Counted from the first letter of the stretch, positions 28,351 to 44,400 are shown. The stretch: DNA of 64,000 bases from Colletes latitarsis (GCF_051014445.1 NW_027488366.1:17254001-17318000), one strand, 5' to 3'. Notes: a model not told the origin generated them from the letters alone. Numbers and translations are program-made.

Positions 28351-30494
28351 TAATTGACTGTTTCAGTGTGGTCCCACATTACTACGTGATCCAAACCAGA
28401 AAAAACCCAGGATCCGTTCAACAAGTATGTGAAGAATGCGAAAGTATGAGTCTGATGAGGTCAAATCCCAGACCATTCCCAGACTTAACTTGCGTTATCC
28501 TCTAAAATATTGATCGAAACCAGGTTTAATCGACTGTTTCAGTGTGGTACCACATTACTACGTGATCCAAACCAGAAAAATTCCAGGATCTAGCCATCAA
28601 GTATGTGAAGAATGCGAAAGTATGAGTCTGATGAGTGAAATTCCCAGGGCAAACCTAGAGCTAACATGCGTTATCCTCTAAAATATTGATCGAAACCAGG
28701 TTCAATCGACTGTTTCAGTGTGGTACCACATTACTATGTGATCCAAACCAGAAAAAACCCAGGATCTGTTCAACAAGTATGTGAAAAACGCTAAACTGTG
28801 AGCCTGATGAGGGCATATCTTAGACCTAACCTAGACCTAAGATGCGTTATCCTCTAAAATATTTATCAAGACCAGGTTTAATTGAATGTTTCAGTGTGGT
28901 ACCACATTACTACGTGATCAAAACCTGAAAAAACCCAGGATCCGTTCAACAAGTATGTGAAGAATGCGAAAGTATGAGTCTGATCAGTGAAAATCTCAGG
29001 CCTTACCTAGACCTAACTTGCGTTGCCCTCTAAAATACTGATGGAAACCAAGTTTCATTGACTGTTTCAGTGTGGTACTTCATTACTACGTGATGCAATC
29101 CAGAAAACGCCCAGGATGTAGCCATCAAGTATGAGAAATATGCGAAAGAATGAGCCTGATGAGAGCAAATCCCAGACCTAACATAGACCTAACTTGCGTT
29201 ATCCTCTAAAATATTGTTCGAAACCAGGTTTAATCGACTGTTTCAGTGTGGTACCACATTACTACGTGATCCAATCCAGAAATAGCCCAGGATCTAGCCA
29301 TGAAGTATGAGAAATATGCGAAAGCATGAGCCTGATGAGGGCAAATCCTAGACCTAACCCAGACCTAACATGCGTTATTCTGTAAAATTTTTATCAAGAC
29401 CAGGTTTAATTGAATGTTTCATTGTGGTACCTCATTACTACGTGATCAAAACCAGAAAAAACCCAGGATCCGTTCAACAAGTATGTGAAGAATGCGAAAG
29501 TATGAGTCTGATCAGTGAAAATCTCAGGCCTTACCTAGACCTAACTTGCGTTGTCCTCTAAAATACCGATGGAAACCAAGTTTCATTGACTGTTTGAGTG
29601 TGGTACTTCATTACTACGTGATGCAATCCAGAAAACGCCCAGGATGTAGCCATCAAGTATGAGAAATATGCGAAAGAATGAGCCTGATGAGAGCAAATCC
29701 CAGACCTAACATAGAGCTAACATGCGTTATCCACTAAAATATTGAGCGAAACCAGGTTTAATGGACTGTTTCAGTGTGGTACCACACTACTTCGTGATCC
29801 AAACCAGAAAAATCCCAGGATCTGTTCAACAAGTATGTGAAAAACGCTAAACTGTGAGCCTGACGAGGGCAAATCTTACACCTAACCCAGACCTAAGATG
29901 CGATATCCTCTAAAATATTTATCCAGACCAGGTTTCATTGAATGTTTCATTGTGGTACCTCATTACTACGTGATCAAAACCAGAAAAAACCCAGGATCCG
30001 TTCAACAAGTATGTGAAGAATGCGAAAGTATGAGTCTGATGGGTGAAAATCCCAGGCCTAACCTAGACCTAACATGCGTTATCCTCTAAAATATTGATCG
30101 AAACCTGGTTTAATCGACTGTTTCAGTGTGGTACCACATTACTATGTGATCCAAACCAGAAAATAACCCAGGATCTGTTCAAGGAGTATGTGAAGTGTGC
30201 GAAACTATGAGTCTGATGAGGTCAAATCCCAGACCTCTCCCAGACCTGACTTGCGTTATCCTCTAAAATATTGATCGAAACCAGGTTTAATCGACTGTTT
30301 CAGTATGGTACCACATTACTACGTGATCCAAACCAGAAAAAACCCAGGATCCGTCCAACAAGTATGTGAAGAATGCGATAGAATGAGTCTGATGAGTGAA
30401 AATCCCAGACCTAACCTAGACCTAACATGCGTTATCCTCTAAAATATTGATCCTAACCAGGTTTAATGGACTGTTTCAGCGTGGTACCACACTA

Positions 30495-33400
30495 CTACGT
30501 GATCCAAACCAGAAAAAACCCAGGATCCGTTCAACAAGTATGTGAAGAATGCGAAAGTATGAGTCTGATGCGGTCAAATCCTAGACCTATCCCAGACATA
30601 ACTTGCGTTATCCTCTAAAATATTGATCGAAACCAGGTTTAATCGACTGTTTCAGCGTGGTACCACATTACTACGTGATACAATCTAGAAACAGCCCAGG
30701 ATCTAGCCATGAAGTATGAGAAATATGCGATAGTATGAGCCTGATGAGGGCAAATCCTAGACCTAACCCAAACCTAACATGCGTTATACTCTATAATATT
30801 TATCAAGACCAGGTTTAATTGAATGTTTCAGTGTGGTACCACATTACTACATGAACCAAACCAGAAAAAACCCAGGGTCCGTTCAACAAGTATGTGAAGA
30901 ATGCGAAAGTATGAGTCTGATCAGTGAAAATCTCAGGCCTTACCTAGACCTAACTTGCGTTGTCCTCTAAAATACTGATGGAAACCAAGTTTCATTGACT
31001 GTTTCAGTGTGGTACTACATTACTACGTGATGCAATCCAGAAAACGCCCAGGATGTAGCCATCAAGTACGAGAAATATGCGAAAGAATGAGCCTGATGAG
31101 AGCAAATCCCAGACCTAACATAGAGCTAACATGCGTTATCCTCTAAAATATTGAGCGAAACCAGGTTTAATGGACTGTTTCAGTGTGGTACCACACTACT
31201 TCGTGATCCAAACCAGAAAAATCCCAGGATCTGTTCAACAAGTATGTGAAAAACGCTAAACTGTGAGCCTGATGAGGGCATATCTTACACCTAACCCAGA
31301 CCTAAGATGCGTTAACCTCTAAAATATTTATCCAGACCAGGTTTCATTGAATGTTTCAGTGTGGTACCACTTTACTACGTGATTCAATCCAAAATTAGCC
31401 CAGGATCTAGCCATGAAGTATGAGAAATATGCGAAAGTAAGAGCGTGATGAGGGCAAATCCTAGACCTATCCCAGACCTAACTTGCGTTATCCTCTAAAA
31501 TATTTATCAAGACCAGGTTTAATTGAATGTTTCAGTGTGGTACCACATTACTACGTGATCCAAACTAGAAAAAACCCAGGATCCGTTCAACAAGTATGTG
31601 TAGAATGCGAAAGTATGAGTCTGATCAGTGAAAATCTCAGGCCTTACCTAGACCTAACTTGCGTTGTCCTCTAAAATATTGATGGAAACCAGGTTTCATT
31701 GACTGTTTCAGTGTGGTACTACATTACTACGTGATGCAATCCAGAAAAAGCCCAGGATCTAGCCGTCAAGTATGAGAAATATGCGAAAGAATGAGCCTGA
31801 TGATAGCAAATCCCAGACGTAACCTAGACCTAACATGCGTTATCCTCTAAAATATTGAGCGAAACCAGGTTTAATGGACTGTTTCAGTGTGGTACCACAC
31901 TACTTCGTGATCCAAACCAGAAAAAACCCAGGATCTGTTCAACGCGTATGTGAAAAACGCTACACTGTGAGCCTGATGAGGGCAAATCTTAGACCTAACC
32001 CAGACCTACGATGCGTTAACCTCTAAAATATTTATCCAGACCAGGTTTAATCGACTGTTTCAGTGTGGTACCTCATTACTACGTGATCCAAACCAGAAAA
32101 AACCCAGGATCCGTTCAACAAGTATGTGAAGAATGCGAAAGTATGAGTCTGATGGGTGAAAATCCCAGTCCTAACCTAGACCTAACATGCGTTATCCTCT
32201 AAAATATTGATCGAAACCTGGTTTAATCGACTGTTTCAGTGTGGTACCACATTACTATGTGATCCAAACCAGAAAATAACCCAGGATCTGTTCAAAGAGT
32301 ATGTGAAGTGTGCGAAAGTATGAGTCTGAAGAGATCAAATCCCAAACCTCTCCCAGACCTAACTTGCGTTATCCTCTAAAATATTGATCGAAACCAGGTT
32401 TAATCGACTGTTCCCAGTGTGGTACCACATTACTACGTGATCCAAACCAGAAAAAACCCAGGATCCGTTCAACAAGTATGTGAAGAATGCGACAGTATGA
32501 GTCTGATGAGTGAAAATCCCAGACCTAACCTAGACCTAACATGCGTTATCCTCTGAAATATTGATCCAAACCAGGTTTAATGGACTGTTTCAGCGAGGTA
32601 CAACACTACTACGTGATCCAAACCAGAAAAAACCCAGGATCTGTTCAACAAGTGTGTGAAAAACGCGAAAGTATGAGCCTGATGAGGGCAAATCCCAGAC
32701 ATATCCCAGACCGAACTTGCGTTGTCCTCTAAGATATTGATGGAAACCAGGTTTAATTGACTGTTTCAGTGTTGTACTTCATTACTACGTGATGCAATCC
32801 AGAAAAAGCCCAGGAGCTAGCCATCAAGTATGAGAAATATGCGAAAGAATGAGCCTGATGAGAGCAAATCCTAGGCCTAACCTAGACCTAACATGAATTA
32901 TTCTCTAAAATATTGATCGAAACCAGGTTTAATTGACTGTTTCAGTGTGGTCCCACATTACTACGTGATCCAAACCAGAAAAAACCCAGGTTCCGTTCAA
33001 CAAGTATGTGAAGAATGCGAAAGTATGAGTCTGATGAGGTCAAATCCCAGGCCTAACCCAGACCTAACATGCGTTATCCTCAAAAATATTGATCGAAACC
33101 TGGTTTAATCGACTGTTTCAGTGTGGTACCACATTACTACGTGATCCAAACCAGAAAAATTCCAGGATCTAGCCATCAAGTATGTGAAGAATGCGAAAGT
33201 ATGAGTCTGATGAGTGAAAATCCCAGGTCTAACCTAGACCTAACTTGCGTTATCCTCTAAAATATTGATCGAAACCAGGTTTAATCGACTGTTTCAGTGT
33301 GGTACCACATTACTACTTGATCCAAGCCAGAAAAAACCCAGGATCCGTTCAACAAGTATGTGAAGAATGCGATAGTATGAGTCTGATGAGTGAAAATCCC

Positions 33401-36400
33401 AGGCCTAACCTAGACCTAACATGCGTTATCCTCTAAAATATTGATCGAAACCTGGTTTAATCGACTGTTTCAGTGTGGTACCACATTACTATGTGATCCA
33501 AACCAGAAAATAACCCAGGATCTGTTCAAAGAGTATGTGAAGTGTGCGGAAGTATGAGTCTCATGAGGTCAAATCCCAGACCTATCCCAGACCTAACTTG
33601 CGTTATCCTCTAAAATATTGTTCGAAACCAGGTTTAATCGACTGTTTCAGTGTGGTACCACATTACTACGTGATCCAAACCAGAAAAAACCCAGGATCCG
33701 TTCAACAAGTATGTGAAGAATGCGAAAGTATGACTTTGATGAGTGAAAATCCCAGGCCTAACCTAGACCTAACATGCGTTATCCTCAAAAATATTGACCG
33801 AAACCTGGTTTAATCGACTGTTTCAGTGTGGTACTACATTACTACGTGATGCAATCCAGAAAAAGCCCAGGATCTAGCCATCAAGTATGAGAAATATGCG
33901 AATGAATGTGCCTGATGAGAGCAAATCCCAGACCTAACCTAGACCTAACATGCGTTATCCTCTAAAATATTGAGCGAAACAAGGTTTAATGGACTGTTTC
34001 AGTGTGGTACCACACTACTTCGTGATCCAAACCAGAAAAAACCCAGTATCTGTTCAACAAGTATGTGAAAAACGCTAAACTGTGAGCCTGATGAGGGCAT
34101 ATCTTAGAGCTAACCCAGACCTAAGATGCGTTAACCTCTAAAATATTTATCCAGACCAGGTTTCATTGAATGTTTCAGTGTGGTACCACTGTACTACGTG
34201 ATCCAATCCAGAAATAGCCCAGGATCTAGCCATGAAGTATGAGAAATATGCGAAAGTAAGAGCCTGATGAGGGCAAATCCTAGACCTATCCCAGACCTAA
34301 CTTGCGTTATCCTCTAAAATATTTATCAAGACCAGGTTTAATTGAATGTTTCAGTGTGGTACCACACTACTTCGTGATCCAAACCAGAAAAAACCCAGGA
34401 TCTGTTCAACAAGTATGTGAAAAACGCTAAACTGTGTGCCTGATGAGGGCAAATCTTAGACCTACCCCAGACCTAAGATGCGTTAACCTCTAAAATATTT
34501 ATCCAGACCAGGTTTAATTGAATGTTTCAGTGTGGTACCACGATACTACGTGATCCAAACTAGAAAATACCCAGGATCCGTTCAACAAGTATGTGAAGAA
34601 TCCAATAGTATGAGTCTGATGAGTGAAAATCCCAGGCCTAACCTAGACCTAACATGCGTTATCCTCTAAAATATTGATCGAAACCTGGTTTAATCGACTG
34701 TTTCAGTGTGGTACCACATTACTATGTGATCCAAACCAGAAAATAACCCAGGATCTGTTCAAGGAGTATGTGAAGTGTGCGAAAGTATGAGTCTCATGAG
34801 GTCAAATCCCAGACCTATCCCAGACCTAACTTGCGTTATCCTCTAAAATATTGTTCGAAACCAGGTTTAATCGACTGTTTCAGTGTGGTACCACATTACT
34901 ACGTGATCCAAACCAGAAAAAACCCAGGTTCCGTTCAACAAGTATGTGAAGAATGCGAAAGTATGAGTCTGATGGGTGAAAATCCCAGTCCTAACCTAGA
35001 CCTAACATGCGTTATCCTCTAAAATATTGATCGAAACCTGGTTTAATCGACTGTTTCAGTGTGGTACCACATTACTATGTGATCCAAACCAGAAAATAAC
35101 CTAGGATCTGTTCAAGGAGTATGTGAGGTGTGCGAAAGTATGAGTCTGATGAGATCAAATCCCAGACCTCTCCCAGACCTAACTTGCGTTATCCCCTAAA
35201 ATATTGATCGAAACCAGGTTTAATCGACTGTTTCAGTGTGGTACCACATTACTACGTGATCCAAACCAGAAAAAACCCAGGATCCGTTCAACAAGTATGT
35301 GAAGAATGCGGTAGTATGAGTCTGATGAGTGAAAATCCCAGACCTAACCTAGACCTAACGTGCGTTATCCTCTAAAATATTGATCCAGACCAGGTTTAAT
35401 TGAATGTTTCAGCGTGGTACCACACTACTACGTGATCCAAACCAGAAAAAACCCAGGATCTGTTCAACAAGTGTGTGAAAAACGCGAAAGTATGAGCCTG
35501 ATGACGGCAAATCCCAGACATATCCCAGACCTAACTTGCGTTGTCCTCTAAGATATTGATGGAAACCAGGTTGAATTGACTGTTTCAGTGTTGTACTTCA
35601 TTACTACGTGATGCAATCCAGAAAAAGCCCAGGAGCTAGCCATCAAGTATGAGAAATATGCGAAAGAATGAGCCTGATGAGAGCAAATCCCAGGCCTAAC
35701 CTAGACCTAACATGAATTATTCTCTAAAATATTGATCGAAACCAGGTTTAATCGACTGTTTCAGTGTGGTACCACATTACTACGTGATCCAAACCAGAAA
35801 AAACCCAGGATCCGTTCAACAAGTATGTGAAGAATGCGGTAGTATGAGTCTGATGAGTGAAAATCCCAGACCTAACCTAGACCTAACATGCGTTATCCTC
35901 TAAAATATTGATCCAGACCAGGTTTAATTGAATGTTTCAGCGTCGTACCACACTACTACGTGATCCAAACCAGAAAAAACCCAGGATCTGTTCAACAAGT
36001 GTGTGAAAAACGCGAAAGTATGAGCCTGATGACGGCAAATCCCAGACATATCCCAGACCTAACTTGCGTTGTCCTCTAAGATATTGATGGAAACCAGGTT
36101 TAATTGACTGTTTCAGTGTTGTACTTCATTACTACGTGATGCAATCCAGAAAAAGCCCAGGAGCTAGCCATCAAGTATGAGAAATATGCGAAAGAATGAG
36201 CCTGATGAGAGCAAATCCCAGGCCTAACCTAGACCTAACATGAATTATTCTCTAAAATATTGATCGAAACCAGGTTTAATTGACTGTTTCAGTGTGGTCC
36301 CACATTACTACGTGATCCAAACCAGAAAAAACCCAGGATCCGTTCAACAAGTATGTGAAGAATGCGAAAGTATGAGTCTGATGAGGTCAAATCCCAGACC

Positions 36401-38482
36401 ATTCCCAGACTTAACTTGCGTTATCCTCTAAAATATTGATCGAAACCAGGTTTAATCGACTGTTTCAGTGTGGTACCACATTACTACGTGATCCAAACCA
36501 GAAAAATTCCAGGATCTAGCCATCAAGTATGTGAAGAATGCGAAAGTATGAGTCTGATGAGTGAAATTCCCAGGGCAAACCTAGAGCTAACATGCGTTAT
36601 CCTCTAAAATATTGATCGAAACCAGGTTCAATCGACTGTTTCAGTGTGGTACCACATTACTATGTGATCCAAACCAGAAAAAACCCAGGATCTGTTCAAC
36701 AAGTATGTGAAAAACGCTAAACTGTGAGCCTGATGAGGGCATATCTTAGACCTAACCTAGACCTAAGATGCGTTATCCTCTAAAATATTTATCAAGACCA
36801 GGTTTAATTGAATGTTTCAGTGTGGTACCACATTACTACGTGATCAAAACCTGAAAAAACCCAGGATCCGTTCAACAAGTATGTGAAGAATGCGAAAGTA
36901 TGAGTCTGATCAGTGAAAATCTCAGGCCTTACCTAGACCTAACTTGCGTTGCCCTCTAAAATACTGATGGAAACCAAGTTTCATTGACTGTTTCAGTGTG
37001 GTACTTCATTACTACGTGATGCAATCCAGAAAACGCCCAGGATGTAGCCATCAAGTATGAGAAATATGCGAAAGAATGAGCCTGATGAGAGCAAATCCCA
37101 GACCTAACATAGACCTAACTTGCGTTATCCTCTAAAATATTGTTCGAAACCAGGTTTAATCGACTGTTTCAGTGTGGTACCACATTACTACGTGATCCAA
37201 TCCAGAAATAGCCCAGGATCTAGCCATGAAGTATGAGAAATATGCGAAAGCATGAGCCTGATGAGGGCAAATCCTAGACCTAACCCAGACCTAACATGCG
37301 TTATTCTGTAAAATTTTTATCAAGACCAGGTTTAATTGAATGTTTCATTGTGGTACCTCATTACTACGTGATCAAAACCAGAAAAAACCCAGGATCCGTT
37401 CAACAAGTATGTGAAGAATGCGAAAGTATGAGTCTGATCAGTGAAAATCTCAGGCCTTACCTAGACCTAACTTGCGTTGTCCTCTAAAATACTGATGGAA
37501 ACCAAGTTTCATTGACTGTTTGAGTGTGGTACTTCATTACTACGTGATGCAATCCAGAAAACGCCCAGGATGTAGCCATCAAGTATGAGAAATATGCGAA
37601 AGAATGAGCCTGATGAGAGCAAATCCCAGACCTAACATAGAGCTAACATGCGTTATCCACTAAAATATTGAGCGAAACCAGGTTTAATGGACTGTTTCAG
37701 TGTGGTACCACACTACTTCGTGATCCAAACCAGAAAAATCCCAGGATCTGTTCAACAAGTATGTGAAAAACGCTAAACTGTGAGCCTGACGAGGGCAAAT
37801 CTTACACCTAACCCAGACCTAAGATGCGATATCCTCTAAAATATTTATCCAGACCAGGTTTCATTGAATGTTTCATTGTGGTACCTCATTACTACGTGAT
37901 CAAAACCAGAAAAAACCCAGGATCCGTTCAACAAGTATGTGAAGAATGCGAAAGTATGAGTCTGATGGGTGAAAATCCCAGGCCTAACCTAGACCTAACA
38001 TGCGTTATCCTCTAAAATATTGATCGAAACCTGGTTTAATCGACTGTTTCAGTGTGGTACCACATTACTATGTGATCCAAACCAGAAAATAACCCAGGAT
38101 CTGTTCAAGGAGTATGTGAAGTGTGCGAAACTATGAGTCTGATGAGGTCAAATCCCAGACCTCTCCCAGACCTGACTTGCGTTATCCTCTAAAATATTGA
38201 TCGAAACCAGGTTTAATCGACTGTTTCAGTATGGTACCACATTACTACGTGATCCAAACCAGAAAAAACCCAGGATCCGTCCAACAAGTATGTGAAGAAT
38301 GCGATAGAATGAGTCTGATGAGTGAAAATCCCAGACCTAACCTAGACCTAACATGCGTTATCCTCTAAAATATTGATCCTAACCAGGTTTAATGGACTGT
38401 TTCAGCGTGGTACCACACTACTACGTGATCCAAACCAGAAAAAACCCAGGATCCGTTCAACAAGTATGTGAAGAATGCGAAA
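30495..38482 (+). repeat. Satellite block C, copy 2
   Basis: Second, nearly identical copy of the 22380-30530 block, without the inverted segment. It therefore shows the ancestral order at 30860-30970, where copy 1 is rearranged. Confidence 0.9.
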
Positions 38483-41400
38483 GTATGAGTCTGATCAGTG
38501 AAAATCTCAGGCCTTACCTAGACCTAACTTGCGTTGTCCTCTAAAATATTGATCGAAACCAGGTTTCATTGACTGTTTCAGTGTGGTACTACATTACTAC
38601 GTGATGCAATCCAGAAAAAGCCCAGGATCTAGCCATCAAGTATGAGAAATATGCGAAAGAATGAGCCTGATGAGAGCAAATCCCAGACGTAACCTAGACC
38701 TAACATGCGTTATCCTCTAAAATATTGAGCGAAATCAGGTTTAATGGACTGTTTCAGTGTGGTACCACACTACTTCGTGATCCAAACCAGAAAAAACCCA
38801 GGATCTGTTCAACGCGTATGTGAAAAACGCTACACTGTGAGCCTGATGAGGGCAAATCTTAGACCTAACCCAGACCTACGATGCGTTAACCTCTAAAATA
38901 TTTATCCAGACCAGGTTTAATCGACTGTTTCAGTGTGGTACCTCATTACTACGTGATCCAAACCAGAAAAAACCCAGGATCCGTTCAACAAGTATGTGAA
39001 GAATGCGAAAGTATGAGTCTGATGGGTGAAAATCCCAGTCCTAACCTAGACCTAACATGCGTTATCCTCTAAAATATTGATCGAAACCTGGTTTAATCGA
39101 CTGTTTCAGGGTGGTACCACATTACTATGTGATCCAAACCAGAAAATAACCCAGGATCTGTTCAAGGAGTATGTGAAGTGTGCGAAAGTATGAGTCTGAA
39201 GAGATCAAATCCCAAACCTCTCCCAGACCTAACTTGCGTTATCCTCTAAAATATTGATCGAAACAAGGTTTAATCGACTGTTTCAGTGTGGTACCACATT
39301 ACTACGTGATACAAACCAGAAAAAACCCAGGGTCCGTTCAACAAGTATGTGAAGAATGCGACAGTATGAGTCTGATGAGTGAAAATCCCAGACCTAACCT
39401 AGACCTAACATGCGTTATCCTCTGAAATATTGATCCAAACCAGGTTTAATGGACTGTTTCAGCGAGGTACAACACTACTACGTGATCCAAACCAGAAAAA
39501 ACCCAGGATCTGTTCAACAAGTGTGTGAAAAACGCGAAAGTATGAGCCTGATGAGGGCAAATCCCAGACATATCCCAGACCGAACTTGCGTTGTCCTCTA
39601 AGATATTGATGGAAACCAGGTTTAATTGACTGTTTCAGTGTTGTACTTCATTACTACGTGATGCAATCCAGAAAAAGCCCAGGAGCTAGCCATCAAGTAT
39701 GAGAAATATGCGAAAGAATGAGCCTGATGAGAGCAAATCCCAGGCCTAACCTAGACCTAACATGAATTATTCTCTAAAATATTGATCGAAACCAGGTTTA
39801 ATTGACTGTTTCAGTGTGGTCCCACATTACTACGTGATCCAAACCAGAAAAAACCCAGGTTCCGTTCAACAAGTATGTGAAGAATGCGAAAGTATGAGTC
39901 TGATGAGGTCAAATCCCAGGCCTAACCTAGACCTAACATGCGTTATCCTCAAAAATATTGATCGAAACTTGGTTTAATCGACTGTTTCAGTGTGGTACCA
40001 CATTACTACGTGATCCAAACCAGAAAAATTCCAGGATCTAGCCATCAACTATGTGAAGAATGCGAATGTATGAGTCTGATGAGTGAAAATCCCAGGTCTA
40101 ACCTAGACCTAACTTGCGTTATCCTCTAAAATATTGATCGAAACCAGGTTTAATCGACTGTTTCAGTGTGGTACCACATTACTACGTGATCCAAACCAGA
40201 AAAAACCCAGGATCCGTTCAACAAGTATGTGAAGAATGCGATAGTATGAGTCTGATGAGTGAAAATCCCAGGCCTAACCTAGACCTAACATGCGTTATCC
40301 TCTAAAATATTGATCGAAACCTGGTTTAATCGACTGTTTCAGTGTGGTACCACATTACTATGTGATCCAAACCAGAAAATAACCCAGGATCTGTTCAAGG
40401 AGTATGTGAAGTGTGCGAAAGTATGAGTCTCATGAGGTCAAATCCCAGACCTATCCCAGACCTAACTTGCGTTATCCTCTAAAATATTGTTCGAAACCAG
40501 GTTTAATCGACTGTTTCAGTGTGGTACCACATTACTACGTGATCCAAACCAGAAAAAACCCAGGATCCGTTCAACAAGTATGTGAAAAACGCTAAACTGT
40601 GAGCCTGATGAGGGCATATCTTAGTGCTAACCCAGACCTAAGATGCGTTAACCTCTAAAATATTTATCCAGACCAGGTTTCATTGAATGTTTCAGTGTGG
40701 TACCACTGTACTACGTGATCCAATCCAGAAATAGCCCAGGATCTAGCCATGAAGTATGAGAAATATGCGAAAGTAAGAGCCTGATGAGGGCAAATCCTAG
40801 ACCTATCCCAGACCTAACTTGCGTTATCCTCTAAAATATTTATCAAGACCAGGTTTAATTGAATGTTTCAGTGTGGTACCACACTACTTCGTGATCCAAA
40901 CCAGAAAAAACCCAGGATCTGTTCAACAAGTATGTGAAATACGCTAAACTGTGTGCCTGATGAGGGCAAATCTTAGACCTAACCCAGACCTAAGATGCGT
41001 TAACCTCTAAAATATTTATCCAGACCAGGTTTAATTGAATGTTTCAGTGTGGTTCCACGTTACTACGTGATCCAAACTAGAAAATACCCAGGATCCGTTC
41101 AACAAGTATGTGAAGAATCCAATAGTATGAGTCTGATGAGTGAAAATCCCAGGCCTAACCTAGACCTAACATGCGTTATCCTCTAAAATATTGATCGAAA
41201 CCTGGTTTAATCGGCTGTTTCAGTGTGGTACCACATTACTATGTGATCCAAACCAGAAAATAACCCAGGATCTGTTCAAGGAGTATGTGAAGTGTGCGAA
41301 AGTATGAGTCTCATGAGGTCAAATCCCAGACCTATCCCAGACCTAACTTGCGTTATCCTCTAAAATATTGTTCGAAACCAGGTTTAATCGACTGTTTCAG

Positions 41401-44400
41401 TGTGGTACCACATTACTACGTGATCCAAACCAGAAAAAACCCAGGATCCGTTCAACAAGTATGTGAAGAATGCGAAAGTATGAGTCCGATGAGTGAAAAT
41501 CCCAGACCTAACCTAGACCTAACATGCGTTATCCTCTAAAATATTGATCCAAACCAGGTTTAATGGACTGTTTCAGCGTGGTACCACACTACTACGTGAT
41601 CCAAACCAGAAAAAACCCAGGATCTGTTCAACGAGTGTGTGAAAAACGCGAAAGTATGAGCCTGATGAGGGCAAATCCCAGACATATCCCAGACCTAACT
41701 TGCGTTGTCCTCTAAGATATTGATGGAAACCAGGTTTAATTGACTGTTTCAGTGTTGTACTTCATTACTACGTGATGCAATCCAGAAAAAGCCCAGCAGC
41801 TAGCCATCAAGTATGAGAAATATGCGAAAGAATGAGCCTGATGAGAGCAAATCCCAGGCCTAACCTAGACCTAACATGAATTATTCTCTAAAATATTGAT
41901 CGACACCAGGTATGTTTGACTGCTTCAGTGTGGTCCCACATTACTACGTGATCCAAACCAGAAAAAACCCAGGATCCGTGCAACAAGTATGTGAAGAATG
42001 CGAAAGTATGAGTCTGATGAGGTCAAATCCCAGACCTATCCCAGACATAACTTGCGTTATCCTCTAAAATATTGATCGAAACCAGGTTTAATCGACTGTT
42101 TCAGCGTGGTACCACATTACTACGTGATACAATCCAGAAACAGCCCAGGATCTAGCCATGAAGTATGAGAAATATGCGATAGTATGAGCCTGATGAGGGC
42201 AAATCCTAGACCTAACCCAAACCTAACATGCGTTATACTCTAAAATATTTATCAAGCACAGGTTTAATTGAATGTTTCAGTGTGGTACCACATTACTACA
42301 TGAACCAAACCAGAAAAAACCCAGGATCCGTTCAACAGGTATGTTAAAACTGCGACAGTGTGACCCTGATGAGAGCAAATCCCAGGCCTAACCTAGACCT
42401 AACATGCGTTGTCCTCTAAAATATTGATGGAAACCAGGTTTAATTGCCTGTTTCAGTGTTGTACTTCATTACTACGTGATGCAATCCAGAAAAAGCCCAG
42501 GATCTAGCCATCAAGTATGAGAAATATACGAAAGAATGAGCCTGATGAGAGCAAATCCCAGACCTAACCTAGACCTAACATGAATTATTCTCTAAAATAT
42601 TGATCAAAACCAGGTTTAAATGACTGTTTCAGTGTGGTACCACATTACTACGTGATCCAATCCAGAAATAGCCCAGGATCTAGCCATGAAGTATGAGAAA
42701 TATGCGAAAGCATGAGCCTGATGAGGGCAAATCCTAGACCTAACCCAGACCTAACATACGTTATTCTGTAAAATTTTTATCAAGACCAGGTTTAATTGAA
42801 TGTTTCATTGTGGTACCTCATTACTACGTGATCAAAACCAGAAAAAACCCAGGATCCGTTCAACAAGTATGTGAAGAATGCGAAAGTATGAGTCTGATCA
42901 GTGAAAATCACAGGCCTTACCTAGACCTAACTTGCGTTGTCCTCTAAAATACTGATGGAAACCAAGTTTCATTGACTGTTTCAGTGTGGTACTACATTAC
43001 TACGTGATGCAATCCAGAAAACGCCCAGGATGTAGCCATCAAGTATGAGAAATATGCGAAAGAATGAGCCTGATGAGAGCAAATCCCAGACCTAACATAG
43101 AGCTAACATGCGTTATCCTCTAAAATATTGAGCGAAACCAGGTTTAATGGACTGTTTCAGTGTGGTACCACACTACTTCGTGATCCAAACCAGAAAAATC
43201 CCATGATCTGTTCAACAAGTATGTGAAAAACGCTAAACTGTGAGCCTGACGAGGGCAAATCTTACACCTAACCCAGACCTAAGATGCGATATCCTCTAAA
43301 ATATTTATCCAGACCAGGTTTCATTGAATGTTTCATTGTGGTACCTCATTACTACGTGATCAAAACCAGAAAAAACCCAGGATCCGTTCAACAAGTATGT
43401 GAAGAATGCGAAAGTATGAGTCTGATGGGTGAAAATCCCAGGCCTAACCTAGACCTAACATGCGTTATCCTCTAAAATATTGATCGAAACCTGGTTTAAT
43501 CGACTGTTTCAGTGTGGTACCACATTACTATGTGATCCAAACCAGAAAATAACCCAGGATCTGTTCAAGGAGTATGTGAAGTGTGCGAAACTATGAGTCT
43601 GATGAGGTCAAATCCCAGACCTCTCCCAGACTTAACTTGCGTTATCCTCTAAAATATTGATCGAAACCAGGTTTAATCGACTGTTTCAGTATGGTACCAC
43701 ATTACTACGTGATCCAAACCAGAAAAAACCCAGGATCCGTCCAACAAGTATGTGAAGAATGCGATAGTATGAGTCTGATGAGTGAAAATCCCAGACCTAA
43801 CCTAGACCTAACATGCGTTATCCTCTAAAATATTGATCCAAACCAGGTTTAATGGACTGTTTCAGCGTGGTACGCCACTACTACGTGATCCAAACCAGAA
43901 AAAACCCAGGATCCGTTCAACAAGTATGTGAAGAATGCGAAAGTATGAGTCTGATGAGTGAAAATCCCAGGCCTAACCTAGACCTAACATGCGTTATCCT
44001 CAAAAATATTGATCGAAACCTGGGTTAATCGAATGTTTCAGTGTGGTACCACATTACTATGTGATCCAAACCAGAAAAAACCCAGGATCTGTACAACAAG
44101 TATGTGAAAAACGCTAAACTGTGAGCCTGATGAGGGCATATCTTAGACCTAACCCAGACCTAAGATGCGTTAACCTCTAAAATATTTATCCAGACCAGGT
44201 TTCATTGAATGTTTCAGTGTGGTACCACTTTACTACGTGATTCAATCCAAAATTAGCCCAGGATCTAGCCATGAAGTATGAGAAATATGCGAAAGTAAGA
44301 GCGTGATGAGGGCAAATCCTAGACCTATCCCAGACCTAACTTGCGTTATCCTCTAAAATATTTATCAAGACCAGGTTTAATTGAATGTTTCAGTGTGGTA

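Larger units (their letters stand above)
22380..30530 (+). repeat. Satellite block C, copy 1 (~7.9 kb, 45 monomers)
   Basis: A block of about 45 monomers that is repeated directly downstream at an offset of 7926 bp (23557 matches 31483, 25618 matches 33544, 26851 matches 34777, 29370 matches 37296). Near its start the offset is 8115 bp, because this copy carries the inverted insertion at 22770-23014 in place of about 55 bp. By eye only a handful of base differences separate the copies, for example near 25484, 26720 and 29566. Confidence 0.9.
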
